Shown: positions 1 through 6,798, counted from the first letter of the stretch. The stretch: 7,792 nucleotides of DNA from Chloroflexota bacterium (GCA_005240105.1 SBAT01000166.1:1-7792); one strand, 5' to 3'. Notes: generated by a model from the sequence alone, not told the origin. A program made the numbers and translations.

Positions 1-1964
1 AGGCCTACGGCGCCGAGGCCAAAGACGAGGGGTTGCGCGGCCACGAGCTGAAAGCGACGTTGTTTGGAGAGAAAGGCGCCAAATTGGAGCTGGGCACAAT
101 CAAGGAGGTTAGCGGCAATTTCGAGGGCTTCGGCGCGAAGACGGGCTTTGCGACCGGCCAGATCACAATGAGTCCCATCGAGATCAGCGCGGGCGGCGCC
201 CAGGCCAAGGTAGCGGATGTCGAGATCAAGGATATCAAGCTTACTTCGCCAAAATATACTGATGGCAAAGGCACGGACGTCAAACTGGATTCGGCCAATG
301 TCACCGCGGTCCACATCAAGGATGTGGTCGCCAAATTCGGCGAAGTAACAGACAAGGACGGGAAGAAGAGCCAGGGCATGACCAACCTGGATATTTCCGG
401 CCTGAAGTTCGATTTCATCGGCGCCAAGGGGTTCGAGTACACCGGCAAGACCACGATCTCGAGCAGCGAATCCAAAACGAAAACAATCAAAGCCGAGAAA
501 GCCGAGCTCAGCGAGCTGGTCTTCGAATCGCTCACCCACGATTTCAACACGCATATCACAAAGCTTAACGCCAATCTGAAGAAGACCAGCGTGACCGGTT
601 TTATGGCCAGCTTCGGTGAGACGATCTCCGGCAAGACCTCGCAGACCGAACTGTTCGGTAATATCGAAGCCGGCAGCATGCATGCGGATCTGACGTTGAC
701 CGGAACGAAAGCATACGGCGAGGACTGGACGAGCGTCGACGGCCTGTTCGAGCTGACGGATTCGAAGGGGCTGGGGTTGACCAATATGCGCGTGGTCCAC
801 AAAAAAGCAACGGAGGAGAAGCTTGAACTGGGCGTGCTTGATCCGTCAAAAACGGGCGGCTTCGATTTGACCGGACTAAAAGTAAGGTTCGCGCCGAACG
901 GCACAATGTATGTCGAATTCGACGAATTGGTGGGCACGAATTTGAAGCTGAAAGAGCTGAAGGCAGGCGGCGCGACAGTCGAAATTCCGCTCGTGAAGCT
1001 GAAGAAAGCAGCGGTTGGTATGCAGGGCCAGGCGCCCAAGCAGGCGTTCGATGTGTTAGGTGCAACGTTGAAAGAATTGGAAGTCCAGGGCATAAAGGTG
1101 ACATACGAGGTGGATCGCAGCGCGCCTTCCGCCCCCGGCAAGCCCGGCGCGGCCGCCGACCCTTGGAAGCTCGACGCGCTGAGCACGATGAGCGGTAATT
1201 TGAAGCTCTACGTCACGGACGCGAAGTGGAACATTGACGCGGACGTATCCGTACCCATTCGTCAGGGAAGCATCGATTTCGACGAAGTGGAGATCGAACA
1301 CCTCTTCCCCGACTCGGCCATGGGCGGAGACCATAAAGGCATCTACATCGACGGCCTCGGCCTGTCCGGCCTTCTGTTCCGCAGCCATAAATACGAACAG
1401 GAAAATATGCCGGGCCTGATACCCGAGACCGTGGAGTTTGACGGGGAGAACACCTACATCGACGACCGCGGCAGCCTAAACCTCCGTGTCTTCCTCGAAA
1501 GTCTCCTGAACGAGCCCTCCTCCCCGTCCGCCGGGGGCAAGAAGCCCAAGACATTGGAGGAGCTAAATCAGATTAATTTGAGTGGAGAGGTGACGCTGGG
1601 CGAAGATGTCCTGGGGACCTCGAAGAATAACGTCACACTCTCGGGCAGGAACGTCGGCAAAAACCGCATCAGCATCTCCGGCATGCGCCTGGGCGATAAC
1701 CTGGAGTTGCGGATGCCGGAGTTCCAGGCGAGTAAGGCAAACTTTGAGTTGCTGGGCAAAGCGGGTGAGACGGGGCAGATCAACGCTAACATAACACTGG
1801 CAGTCACCGGACTGGGCAGCGGCCCCGACGCCAGCGGCCACCTCAAGTTCACGGTGACGCTGATGTTGGTGGACGGCGTGGTGAGAGACATCAAGTTTGG
1901 CAACGTGGCGCTTGCAAGCGAGGCGGCGTTGCGCGCGCAGCCTGTGCCGCCGAAGGAGAAATGA
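1..1964 (+). CDS. Large beta-rich repetitive protein, 5'-partial, function unknown
   Basis: The reading frame is open to the left edge (first whole codon at 3), so the TTG at 33 is not a credible start and the gene begins upstream. About 654 residues are visible. I do not recognise a family with certainty. The chain is dominated by alternating hydrophobic and polar residues with many Gly, Asp, Lys and Thr, which suggests long beta-sheet or solenoid structure. No cysteine is seen and no membrane segment. A loose repeat, A-x-[VL]-x-x-[VL]-x-[VIF]-x-x-[IVL], recurs, along with D-[IL]-[ST]-G-L-K motifs near 390-407 and 864-881. The style resembles AsmA/TamB/DUF748-like beta proteins, but this is only resemblance. 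A Pro/Ala/Gly-rich linker (about 1122-1160) and a Ser/Pro/Gly/Lys-rich linker (about 1515-1555) separate the C-terminal blocks. The gene ends just before the DUF4157-OmpA gene and is probably in the same operon. It could be a cargo or accessory structural protein of the injection particle. The missing N-terminus may carry a diagnostic domain. Confidence 0.8.
   Translation, partial: AYGAEAKDEGLRGHELKATLFGEKGAKLELGTIKEVSGNFEGFGAKTGFATGQITMSPIEISAGGAQAKVADVEIKDIKLTSPKYTDGKGTDVKLDSANVTAVHIKDVVAKFGEVTDKDGKKSQGMTNLDISGLKFDFIGAKGFEYTGKTTISSSESKTKTIKAEKAELSELVFESLTHDFNTHITKLNANLKKTSVTGFMASFGETISGKTSQTELFGNIEAGSMHADLTLTGTKAYGEDWTSVDGLFELTDSKGLGLTNMRVVHKKATEEKLELGVLDPSKTGGFDLTGLKVRFAPNGTMYVEFDELVGTNLKLKELKAGGATVEIPLVKLKKAAVGMQGQAPKQAFDVLGATLKELEVQGIKVTYEVDRSAPSAPGKPGAAADPWKLDALSTMSGNLKLYVTDAKWNIDADVSVPIRQGSIDFDEVEIEHLFPDSAMGGDHKGIYIDGLGLSGLLFRSHKYEQENMPGLIPETVEFDGENTYIDDRGSLNLRVFLESLLNEPSSPSAGGKKPKTLEELNQINLSGEVTLGEDVLGTSKNNVTLSGRNVGKNRISISGMRLGDNLELRMPEFQASKANFELLGKAGETGQINANITLAVTGLGSGPDASGHLKFTVTLMLVDGVVRDIKFGNVALASEAALRAQPVPPKEK
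204..1100 (+). repeat. Degenerate beta-strand repeats within the large protein
   Basis: At the protein level, a short motif with Ala followed by evenly spaced aliphatic residues recurs. Copies are at 204-242 (AKVADVEIKDIKL), 294-332 (ANVTAVHIKDVVA), 501-539 (AELSELVFESLTH) and 1062-1100 (ATLKELEVQGIKV). The first two are 30 codons apart and share A-x-V-x-x-V-x-I-K-D. The DNA of the copies is not closely similar, so this is an old protein repeat rather than a recent duplication. I found it by eye, and some copies may be chance. Confidence 0.4.
1953..1958 (+). promoter_or_regulatory. Ribosome binding site deciding the DUF4157 gene start
   Basis: AAGGAG lies inside the last codons of the upstream gene. 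It is 8 bases before the ATG at 1967 but only 2 bases before the in-frame ATG at 1961, which overlaps the upstream stop as ATGA. The spacing favours 1967. The two starts differ by two residues. Confidence 0.6.
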
Positions 1965-1966
1965 CT

Positions 1967-3397
1967 ATGTTTGCGCATATACCGGTTCAAACTGCGAAGC
2001 AACACCAATGGAACGTTAAACCGTCAAGTTGGGCGGTGCGAGAGTCGGAAGCCAAGCGCAATGCCGAGCAATTTCAGCACTCCGGCCAAAACCGCTTGCG
2101 TGCCACGCCTTTGCAGGCTGATGCCGTCGAAACCAGCAACGATATTAGAGCGGGAGCGGGGCAATCCCTGGCACCCGCTCAGCGCCAGATATTTGAGACA
2201 AAGTTCGGGCATGACTTCAGCCAGGTGCGGGTGCATACCGATGCGCAGGCGGCTCAGCTCGCCGACGAGGCTTCAGCTCAAGCGTTCACCACAGGCAGAC
2301 ACATCGTGTTCGGAGCGGGCCAGTTCAAACCGGGCACGCCAGAAGGCGCGGCGCTCATGGCGCATGAATTGACGCACGTTGCGCAGCAAAGCGGCACTAA
2401 CAGCGGCGAGGCTGGCGCGACGCAGCTTGAGCCAAAGCCGGGTAAGAAGGGCATAGGTGCCGCGCAACCGTCCGAACCCGTGGTGATTGCCAAAGGCGTC
2501 GCGCCCGAAGATAACTTCGTATTGTTCGATCAGGACGGCGCTGACATTTCTCCGGCTTCGGAAAAGAAGCTGGCGCAGATGTTCGCAGCTTACTCTACAC
2601 CGGTCACGGTCGAGTTGCACGGTTACGCCAGCCGTGAGGGTGACACCGATTATAACAGTAACCTTTCCGGCCACCGCGTGGTAGCTGCAAAAGCAAAGCT
2701 CATCGCGCTACTGCCGCCTGGCTCACAAGTAGTTTTGTATGCGCATGGCGAGACACAAGCGTTCGGCGCCGCGACGGATAACCGACGCGTTGGCATTAAG
2801 GTCGTGCTCGATGCGACTCCAGACCCAGCCAAAGACACCTTCTCACAGGGCAAAACCAGAGGGACTGCAAAGGGCCGCGACACCATGTCATTCGACCCTA
2901 TCGATCCGTCCATGTCTAAACCATCCATACCGGGGGGCGGAGGCTTGACGCTCGGTGGTCTGCCCACGCCCTCAACGACGCTGCTGACACTGTCACCGAA
3001 CCTGACCTTGCCGCCCTTGCGGCCACCGAGTTTGCTTGACTGGTCCGACTTGCGCACGCCGTTCACTTCGCGCGGGCTACGGCTATCGGATCGCGATGCT
3101 CAGGTCATTGAGCAGAACTGGTGGACAACCTACAACTTTTTGCGGAGCTTGGGGCTGCGGCCGGATCTGGCATCCTTAGGGGCGAATAAGGGGACGGCCT
3201 ACGCCTACGACAAGATGCTCTCGCGTGAAAGCCCGAACGTGGTAGACCTCTTCGATTTGGAATGGGAGAAGACGCGATCGATCCTCAAACCGGGCGAGAA
3301 GGAGTTCCGGACACCTATTGTGCCGATCCTGACGCCGACCACGCTGGAGTGGATGAGCAAGACATTTTTCAACAAGGACTGGAAATTCACCTTTTAG
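1967..3397 (+). CDS. DUF4157 (eCIS metallopeptidase-like) and OmpA-like domain fusion protein
   Basis: This 476-residue protein has three parts. Residues about 66-144 form a DUF4157 domain, with the typical FGHDFSQVRVHTD segment, a GRHIVFGAGQF segment and the zinc-protease signature HELTHVAQQ (HEXXH at 133-137). DUF4157 is a hallmark of eCIS loci and is often found on cargo or cargo-associated proteins. Residues about 183-283 form an OmpA C-terminal-like peptidoglycan-binding domain: VELHGYASREG, then YNSNLSGHR, then NRRVGIKVV. In classical OmpA the first motif is GHTD, and its Asp binds diaminopimelate; here that position is Ser, so binding may be changed. Residues about 319-359 are a Gly/Pro/Leu-rich linker. 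The last ~115 residues, containing several Trp, match nothing I recognise. There is no signal peptide or membrane segment, so the protein should be made in the cytoplasm and may reach the cell wall only with the particle or after lysis. An alternative start at 1961 adds two residues. Confidence 0.88.
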   Translation: MFAHIPVQTAKQHQWNVKPSSWAVRESEAKRNAEQFQHSGQNRLRATPLQADAVETSNDIRAGAGQSLAPAQRQIFETKFGHDFSQVRVHTDAQAAQLADEASAQAFTTGRHIVFGAGQFKPGTPEGAALMAHELTHVAQQSGTNSGEAGATQLEPKPGKKGIGAAQPSEPVVIAKGVAPEDNFVLFDQDGADISPASEKKLAQMFAAYSTPVTVELHGYASREGDTDYNSNLSGHRVVAAKAKLIALLPPGSQVVLYAHGETQAFGAATDNRRVGIKVVLDATPDPAKDTFSQGKTRGTAKGRDTMSFDPIDPSMSKPSIPGGGGLTLGGLPTPSTTLLTLSPNLTLPPLRPPSLLDWSDLRTPFTSRGLRLSDRDAQVIEQNWWTTYNFLRSLGLRPDLASLGANKGTAYAYDKMLSRESPNVVDLFDLEWEKTRSILKPGEKEFRTPIVPILTPTTLEWMSKTFFNKDWKFTF

Positions 3398-3409
3398 GAG
3401 TTAAACAAG

Positions 3410-4054
3410 ATGGCAATTTCACCGAATGTGACCCGCGGCGGCATCGTACTGTTGGACCCCGATACTGGGCAGGTCTTACGCTTGGTCACACTACAATACA
3501 ACCCGGACTCGATCAGCCGCACATTCCAGATCAAGGGCGCGGGCGGCGAGGCCGGCGACCATGTGGAGGCGATGCGGTTGAAAGGTCCGCCGGTCGAGAC
3601 AATCAAGCTCGAAGCCGAAATCGACGCAGCCGATCAACTGGAACACGCCGATGCAGAGACGATCGAGCTGGGTATTCATCCGCAACTAGCCGCGCTCGAG
3701 ACGATGGTCTATCCTCGCAGCGCGCAATTGATTGCCAATAACAGCGAAGCCAGTTCGGGCAGCATTGAGATCGCCCCGATGGAAGCACCGCTGATGCTGT
3801 TCATCTGGAGCAAAAACCGTATCCTGCCGGTGCGCTTGACCGAGTTCAGCATTACTGAAGAAGCCTTCGATGTATCGCTCAATCCCATCCGCGCCAAAGT
3901 AAGCCTGGGCTTGCGCGTGCTGAGCGTGGACGACGTAGGATTCAACCATAAAGGCGGCGGCTTATTTATGACCTATCTACAGAAAAAGGAACAGTTGGCG
4001 CAGCGCAACCGGGGCGGCACGCTCGACCGATTGGGTATTGGAGGAATATCATGA
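3410..4054 (+). CDS. eCIS tube-cap protein, Afp7 N-terminal type (CIS tube protein family)
   Basis: This 214-residue protein has the opening typical of the Afp7-type 'CIS tube protein N-terminal' family: a GIVLLDPDTG strand followed by LQYNPDSISRTF (residues 28-39), then E-x-I-K-L-E-A-E-I-D. Family knowledge places these proteins where the inner tube meets the baseplate hub. Residues 127-172 (PLMLFIWSKNRILPVRLTEF and the following SLGLRV strand) match the usual core. The C-terminus is a short charged helix plus a Gly-rich tail. Known Afp7-type proteins usually carry a C-terminal LysM domain. It is missing here and is supplied by the next gene. The ATG at 3410 has AGGAG at 3396-3400, overlapping the stop codon of the DUF4157 gene, which suggests translational coupling. 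Confidence 0.85.
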   Translation: MAISPNVTRGGIVLLDPDTGQVLRLVTLQYNPDSISRTFQIKGAGGEAGDHVEAMRLKGPPVETIKLEAEIDAADQLEHADAETIELGIHPQLAALETMVYPRSAQLIANNSEASSGSIEIAPMEAPLMLFIWSKNRILPVRLTEFSITEEAFDVSLNPIRAKVSLGLRVLSVDDVGFNHKGGGLFMTYLQKKEQLAQRNRGGTLDRLGIGGIS

Positions 4055-4377
4055 ACCAGAACCTGAATTTTCCCATCACCAGTCGTTACTACACGATCGA
4101 GACAGCAATATTAGAAAGGCTGGATGGCCGGCAAGTCGTCTATCTGCGCCGTCGCTTTCTTCCACAGCCGGGTGGCTTCGCGCTGCTTCAGGAACATACG
4201 GTGGTACAGGGCGAGCGGCTCGATCTTATCACAGCAAATTACTTGGGCGATCCGGAGCAGTTCTGGCGCGTGGCCGACGCCAATGCAGCAATGCGTCCTG
4301 ATGAGTTGACGGAGGAGATCGGACGCAGGTTACGGATTACATTGCCGGAAGGGATTCCGGGAACGCCGCCAGGTTGA
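4051..4377 (+). CDS. Small LysM-domain baseplate protein
   Basis: This is a 108-residue protein. The N-terminal half (residues 10-38, containing SRYYTIETAILERLDGRQVV and an RRRFLP motif) is typical of small proteins found beside eCIS and tail baseplate genes. Residues about 49-98 form a LysM-like fold: HTVVQGERLDLITANYLGD, then FWRVADANAA, ending in LRITLP. In tail-like particles LysM domains bridge the tube cap and the hub rather than digesting cell wall. The start codon overlaps the previous stop as ATGA, with TGGAGG at 4039-4044, so the two proteins are probably made in step. Together with the upstream gene it equals one full Afp7-type protein. The C-terminus is a short Gly/Pro tail. Confidence 0.82.
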   Translation: MNQNLNFPITSRYYTIETAILERLDGRQVVYLRRRFLPQPGGFALLQEHTVVQGERLDLITANYLGDPEQFWRVADANAAMRPDELTEEIGRRLRITLPEGIPGTPPG

Positions 4378-4388
4378 GGTAGACTACT

Positions 4389-5510
4389 ATGTTGAAAGGA
4401 ATACACCTAACATTGATGATCGGGCCGGCCGTGCCAATACCCGTGCCGGAGTCGGTGGTCAATGCGCTGACGAACGTACAAGTGACGAGCGGGAAAGACC
4501 GCAGCGGCTTTCAGCTCACGTTCGCGGTAAGCAAGAACTCGCAATTGCTAACAACGATGCTGCCTGCAGGCTATTTTGATCCAATTTCCACAAGAGTCAT
4601 TATCATCGTTACAGTAGGTGGCTTTCCGAATGTCATTATGGATGGTATCGTAACGCGGCAGGATTTTCAACCTAGCAACGAACCAGGGCAATCCACTTTG
4701 ACTGTTACTGGCGAAGATCTGAGCGTATTGATGGATGTAGTGCATGTCAAGCGCCCTCTCCCTATGCCCGAAATCGCACGTATCTATACTGTGCTCGCCC
4801 CTTATGCTGCCTTTGGAATTGTGCCCGCAGCGATACCGCCATTCATTCCGAAGATTCAAATACAGACAAATGGTTGGGAGAGTCAGAATGAAACTGATCG
4901 TGCCTACCTGCAGAAGATGGCTCGTCTGAACGGCTTTGTCTTCTACGTTGAGCCTGGCCCACTGCCCCTGCAGAGCATTGCCTACTTTGGCCCTGATATC
5001 CGCATCCCCGTTCCGCAGCCCGCGCTAAACATCAACATGGATGCGCACACTAATGTCGAGTCACTCAGCTTCTCGCTGGACGGGATGGCAAAGAAAGTAC
5101 GTATCTATATTGTAAATGATCCTATCACCAGAAGGGTTCCAATTCCAATTCCGGTGCCGAACATCAACGCCTTCAAGCCGCCGCTGGGCTTGCGTCCAAC
5201 GCCCCCTGCCCGCGTGGAATTCGCCAATGACGTGGCAAACGAGCCAATTGATGGCGCGGCTAAAAGCATCTTGGCATTCCTTATGAACAACTCGGACGCA
5301 ATCTCTGCATCGGGGAGCCTGGATGTGTTGCGCTACGGTCATGTGCTGCGCTCGCGTTTATTGGTGGGTGTGCGCGGCGCAGGGCTAGCTTATGACGGCT
5401 TGTATTACGTTAATAGTGTGACCCATAACATCAAACGCGGAGAGTATAAGCAAAGCTTTCAGCTCTCCCGCGATGGATTGATATCAAACACGCCAAAGGT
5501 AGTTCCATGA
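4389..5510 (+). CDS. Baseplate hub protein, gp27 / phage late control D (GPD) type
   Basis: This 373-residue protein matches the gp27-like half of VgrG and Afp8. Residues 27-120 form the first barrel (NVQVTSGKDRSGFQLTFAVS, a GIVTRQDFQPS strand, TLTVTGEDLSVLMD). Residues 160-200 contain the ESQNETDRAYLQKMARLNGF segment with FYVEP after it, the signature of the family. The C-terminal part (RSRLLVGVRG, YYVNSVTHNIKRGEYKQSF, LSRDGL) is the second barrel. As a trimer it would form the hub that joins the tube to the spike. Three Ile/Pro/Val-rich patches (residues 16-20, 206-211 and 251-258) are unusual, and the last lies in a probable surface loop. GAGGT at 4376-4380 precedes the ATG by 8 bases. The gp5 OB-fold that usually follows on the same chain is encoded by the next gene. 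Confidence 0.9.
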   Translation: MLKGIHLTLMIGPAVPIPVPESVVNALTNVQVTSGKDRSGFQLTFAVSKNSQLLTTMLPAGYFDPISTRVIIIVTVGGFPNVIMDGIVTRQDFQPSNEPGQSTLTVTGEDLSVLMDVVHVKRPLPMPEIARIYTVLAPYAAFGIVPAAIPPFIPKIQIQTNGWESQNETDRAYLQKMARLNGFVFYVEPGPLPLQSIAYFGPDIRIPVPQPALNINMDAHTNVESLSFSLDGMAKKVRIYIVNDPITRRVPIPIPVPNINAFKPPLGLRPTPPARVEFANDVANEPIDGAAKSILAFLMNNSDAISASGSLDVLRYGHVLRSRLLVGVRGAGLAYDGLYYVNSVTHNIKRGEYKQSFQLSRDGLISNTPKVVP

Positions 5511-6067
5511 GCGAAGAAACAAAGTATTGGGGCAAGTATCAAGGTACGGTCGCAAACAACCTGGATCCTGAGCGCCGTGGACGATTGCAATTGATCGTGC
5601 CTGACGTTCACTCTCTGTTGCCGACCACCTGGGCAGAGCCTTGTGTGCCGCTGGCGGGGCCGACCGGACCAGCGATGGGTGTTTATATGGTGCCGCCGTT
5701 TGGCGCGGGCGTCTGGGTGGAGTTCGAGCATGGCGACTCCGATAAACCAATTTGGGTAGGGTGCCGCTGGGGCTTGCAGTCCGAAATTCCACTGGCAGCG
5801 CTGGCAGGAAATCCTGCCGACCCCAACATCGTCATTCAGTCGCTGTTACAGCAGGCGGTTATTGTCAGCGACATGCCGCCTTCGGTACCTCCGCCGGTAA
5901 TGCCGCCAATTCCGACGACGGGGGGCGTGATTTTACGCAGCACCACCGGCGCCTCGATTGTCGTTAACGATGCAGGAATTTTTATCTCTAACGGCAAAGG
6001 CGCGATGATCACCCTGATAGGCACGGTGATCGATTTTAATACCGGCGCTTTAACCATTCTGAAATAG
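5507..6067 (+). CDS. Spike base protein, gp5/VgrG OB-fold (phage baseplate assembly protein V type)
   Basis: This 186-residue protein begins with the classical gp5/VgrG OB-fold at residues 7-90: YWGKYQGTVANNLDPERRGRL, then WAEPCVPLAG, a VPPFGAGVWVEFEHGD segment and KPIWVGCRWG. A helix-like stretch and a Pro-rich linker (about 123-137) follow. The last ~50 residues (VILRSTTGASIVVNDAGIFI, ending in FNTGALTILK) alternate like the strands of the trimeric beta-helix spike. There is no lysozyme domain, unlike T4 gp5. The protein would sit under the gp27-like trimer and carry the PAAR-like tip. Its ATG overlaps the previous stop (ATGA), with AAAGGT at 5495-5500, so it is probably translationally coupled to the hub gene. 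Confidence 0.9.
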   Translation: MSEETKYWGKYQGTVANNLDPERRGRLQLIVPDVHSLLPTTWAEPCVPLAGPTGPAMGVYMVPPFGAGVWVEFEHGDSDKPIWVGCRWGLQSEIPLAALAGNPADPNIVIQSLLQQAVIVSDMPPSVPPPVMPPIPTTGGVILRSTTGASIVVNDAGIFISNGKGAMITLIGTVIDFNTGALTILK

Positions 6068-6073
6068 GAGGTG
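6066..6073 (+). promoter_or_regulatory. Strong ribosome binding site for the PAAR-like gene
   Basis: AGGAGGTG is a near-perfect match to the 16S rRNA anti-Shine-Dalgarno sequence. It overlaps the stop codon of the spike base gene and is well placed for the ATG at 6078. It is the strongest such site in the window. Confidence 0.65.
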
Positions 6074-6077
6074 TGTA

Positions 6078-6434
6078 ATGCCTGGATTTCTCATGCATGT
6101 GAATGCGGCAATGCAATGCTTTCATGGCGGGCCGACAACCATCGTGCCCAGCCAGCCGAGGGTGCTAGTCAACGGTCAGCCGGTAGCAAATATCGCTGCG
6201 CAGATCACGGTGGCCGGTTGTTTGTTTCAAATCCCGATCCCCACCGGCACTAAGCCACAACCGTGCGTCACCATCAAATGGGCAATGCCATCGACCCGTT
6301 TTTTGGTCGCCGGACAACCGGTCGCACTGTTGCCCAGCCTTGGAACTGGCCCAGGTGTTTGCCAAAGTGTTGAGCAAATCCCGCAAGGCGCTCCTCTAGT
6401 TACGACGGTTCAGCCACGCGTTGTTGGGAGTTGA
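6078..6434 (+). CDS. PAAR-like spike tip protein
   Basis: This 118-residue protein has the size and features of Afp10-type PAAR-like tips: MPGFLMHVNAAMQCFHGG at the N-terminus, then RVLVNGQPVA (residues 28-37), VAGCLFQIP, QPCVTIKW and a second TRFLVAGQPVA (73-83). The two V-N/A-G-Q-P-V-A motifs suggest an internally duplicated PAAR-like fold. Candidate metal ligands are His7, Cys14, His16, Cys48 and Cys63, in line with the metal-binding tips known for the family, although the exact ligands are inferred. The C-terminal ~30 residues are not conserved in my view. The protein would cap the gp5-like spike and pierce the target envelope. It lies 10 bases after the spike base gene. Confidence 0.85.
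   Translation: MPGFLMHVNAAMQCFHGGPTTIVPSQPRVLVNGQPVANIAAQITVAGCLFQIPIPTGTKPQPCVTIKWAMPSTRFLVAGQPVALLPSLGTGPGVCQSVEQIPQGAPLVTTVQPRVVGS
6426..6430 (+). promoter_or_regulatory. Ribosome binding site deciding the gp25-like start
   Basis: GGGAG lies 8 bases before the ATG at 6439, inside the end of the PAAR-like gene. This supports 6439 over the in-frame TTG at 6421, which would add six residues (MLGVEN) with no clear ribosome site. Confidence 0.55.
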
Positions 6435-6438
6435 GAAC

Positions 6439-6798
6439 ATGAACATCGATTTTCCTTTTCATTTTGATAACCGTGGACGTACCGCTATCACAAATGACGA
6501 TGACCACATACGCGATATGATCGAACAGTTCCTATTCACTAATGCTGGTGAACGGGTCAATCGTCCGGACTTCGGCAGTGGGTTGCTGCAATTGATTTTT
6601 GCGCCCAATAGCCCAGAACTTGCCGCTACTGTGCAATTTACCGTGCAGGCTGGCTTGCAGCGTTGGCTAGGAGATGTGATTGAAGTGCAGGGGCTAGAGG
6701 TGACAAGTGAGGAGTCAACCTTGCGCGTCGATCTCAAATATTTGGTCCGGCGCACGCAGGAAATCCGCGTCACGAATTTTGTACGGAGCGCATCATGA
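6439..6798 (+). CDS. Baseplate wedge protein, gp25/gpW family
   Basis: This 119-residue protein is a clear gp25-like wedge protein (Afp9 type; TssE in type VI systems). It starts MNIDFPFHFDNRGRTAI, and residues 34-60 carry the core motif: TNAGERVNRPDFGSGL, then a QLIFAPN segment. Residues 76-110 (WLGDVIEVQGLEV, then LRVDLKYLVRRTQEIR) complete the fold. Family knowledge places it in the wedge core, where it helps start sheath assembly. The start at 6439 is chosen because of the ribosome site at 6426-6430. The gene follows the PAAR-like gene by 4 bases and ends in an ATGA overlap with the next gene. Confidence 0.93.
   Translation: MNIDFPFHFDNRGRTAITNDDDHIRDMIEQFLFTNAGERVNRPDFGSGLLQLIFAPNSPELAATVQFTVQAGLQRWLGDVIEVQGLEVTSEESTLRVDLKYLVRRTQEIRVTNFVRSAS

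Noticed and set aside
33..35. TTG as the start of the large protein
   Set aside because: The frame is open upstream to the window edge with fitting composition (AYGAEAKDEG before it), so the gene is simply cut.
5..1186. 393-residue open frame on the minus strand opposite the large protein
   Set aside because: It lies wholly inside the real gene, is rich in Ser, Pro, Phe and Val as expected for an antisense frame, and has no recognisable domain.
2361..2387. DUF4157 HEXXH motif as proof of an active secreted protease toxin
   Set aside because: The motif is present, but DUF4157 activity is not generally established, no third zinc ligand is evident and no signal peptide is present. It is reported only as metallopeptidase-like.
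2650..3066. 138-residue minus-strand frame opposite the DUF4157-OmpA gene
   Set aside because: It lies inside a gene with clear domains on the other strand and shows no family features.
3398..3409. Possible promoter or terminator between the DUF4157 and tube-cap genes
   Set aside because: The 12-base gap holds only the end of a ribosome site and spacer. No hairpin or -10/-35 pair is seen.
3262..3741. 159-residue + strand frame across the junction of the DUF4157 gene and the tube-cap gene
   Set aside because: It overlaps two well-supported genes in another frame and has Arg/Asp-rich low-complexity sequence typical of a shadow frame.
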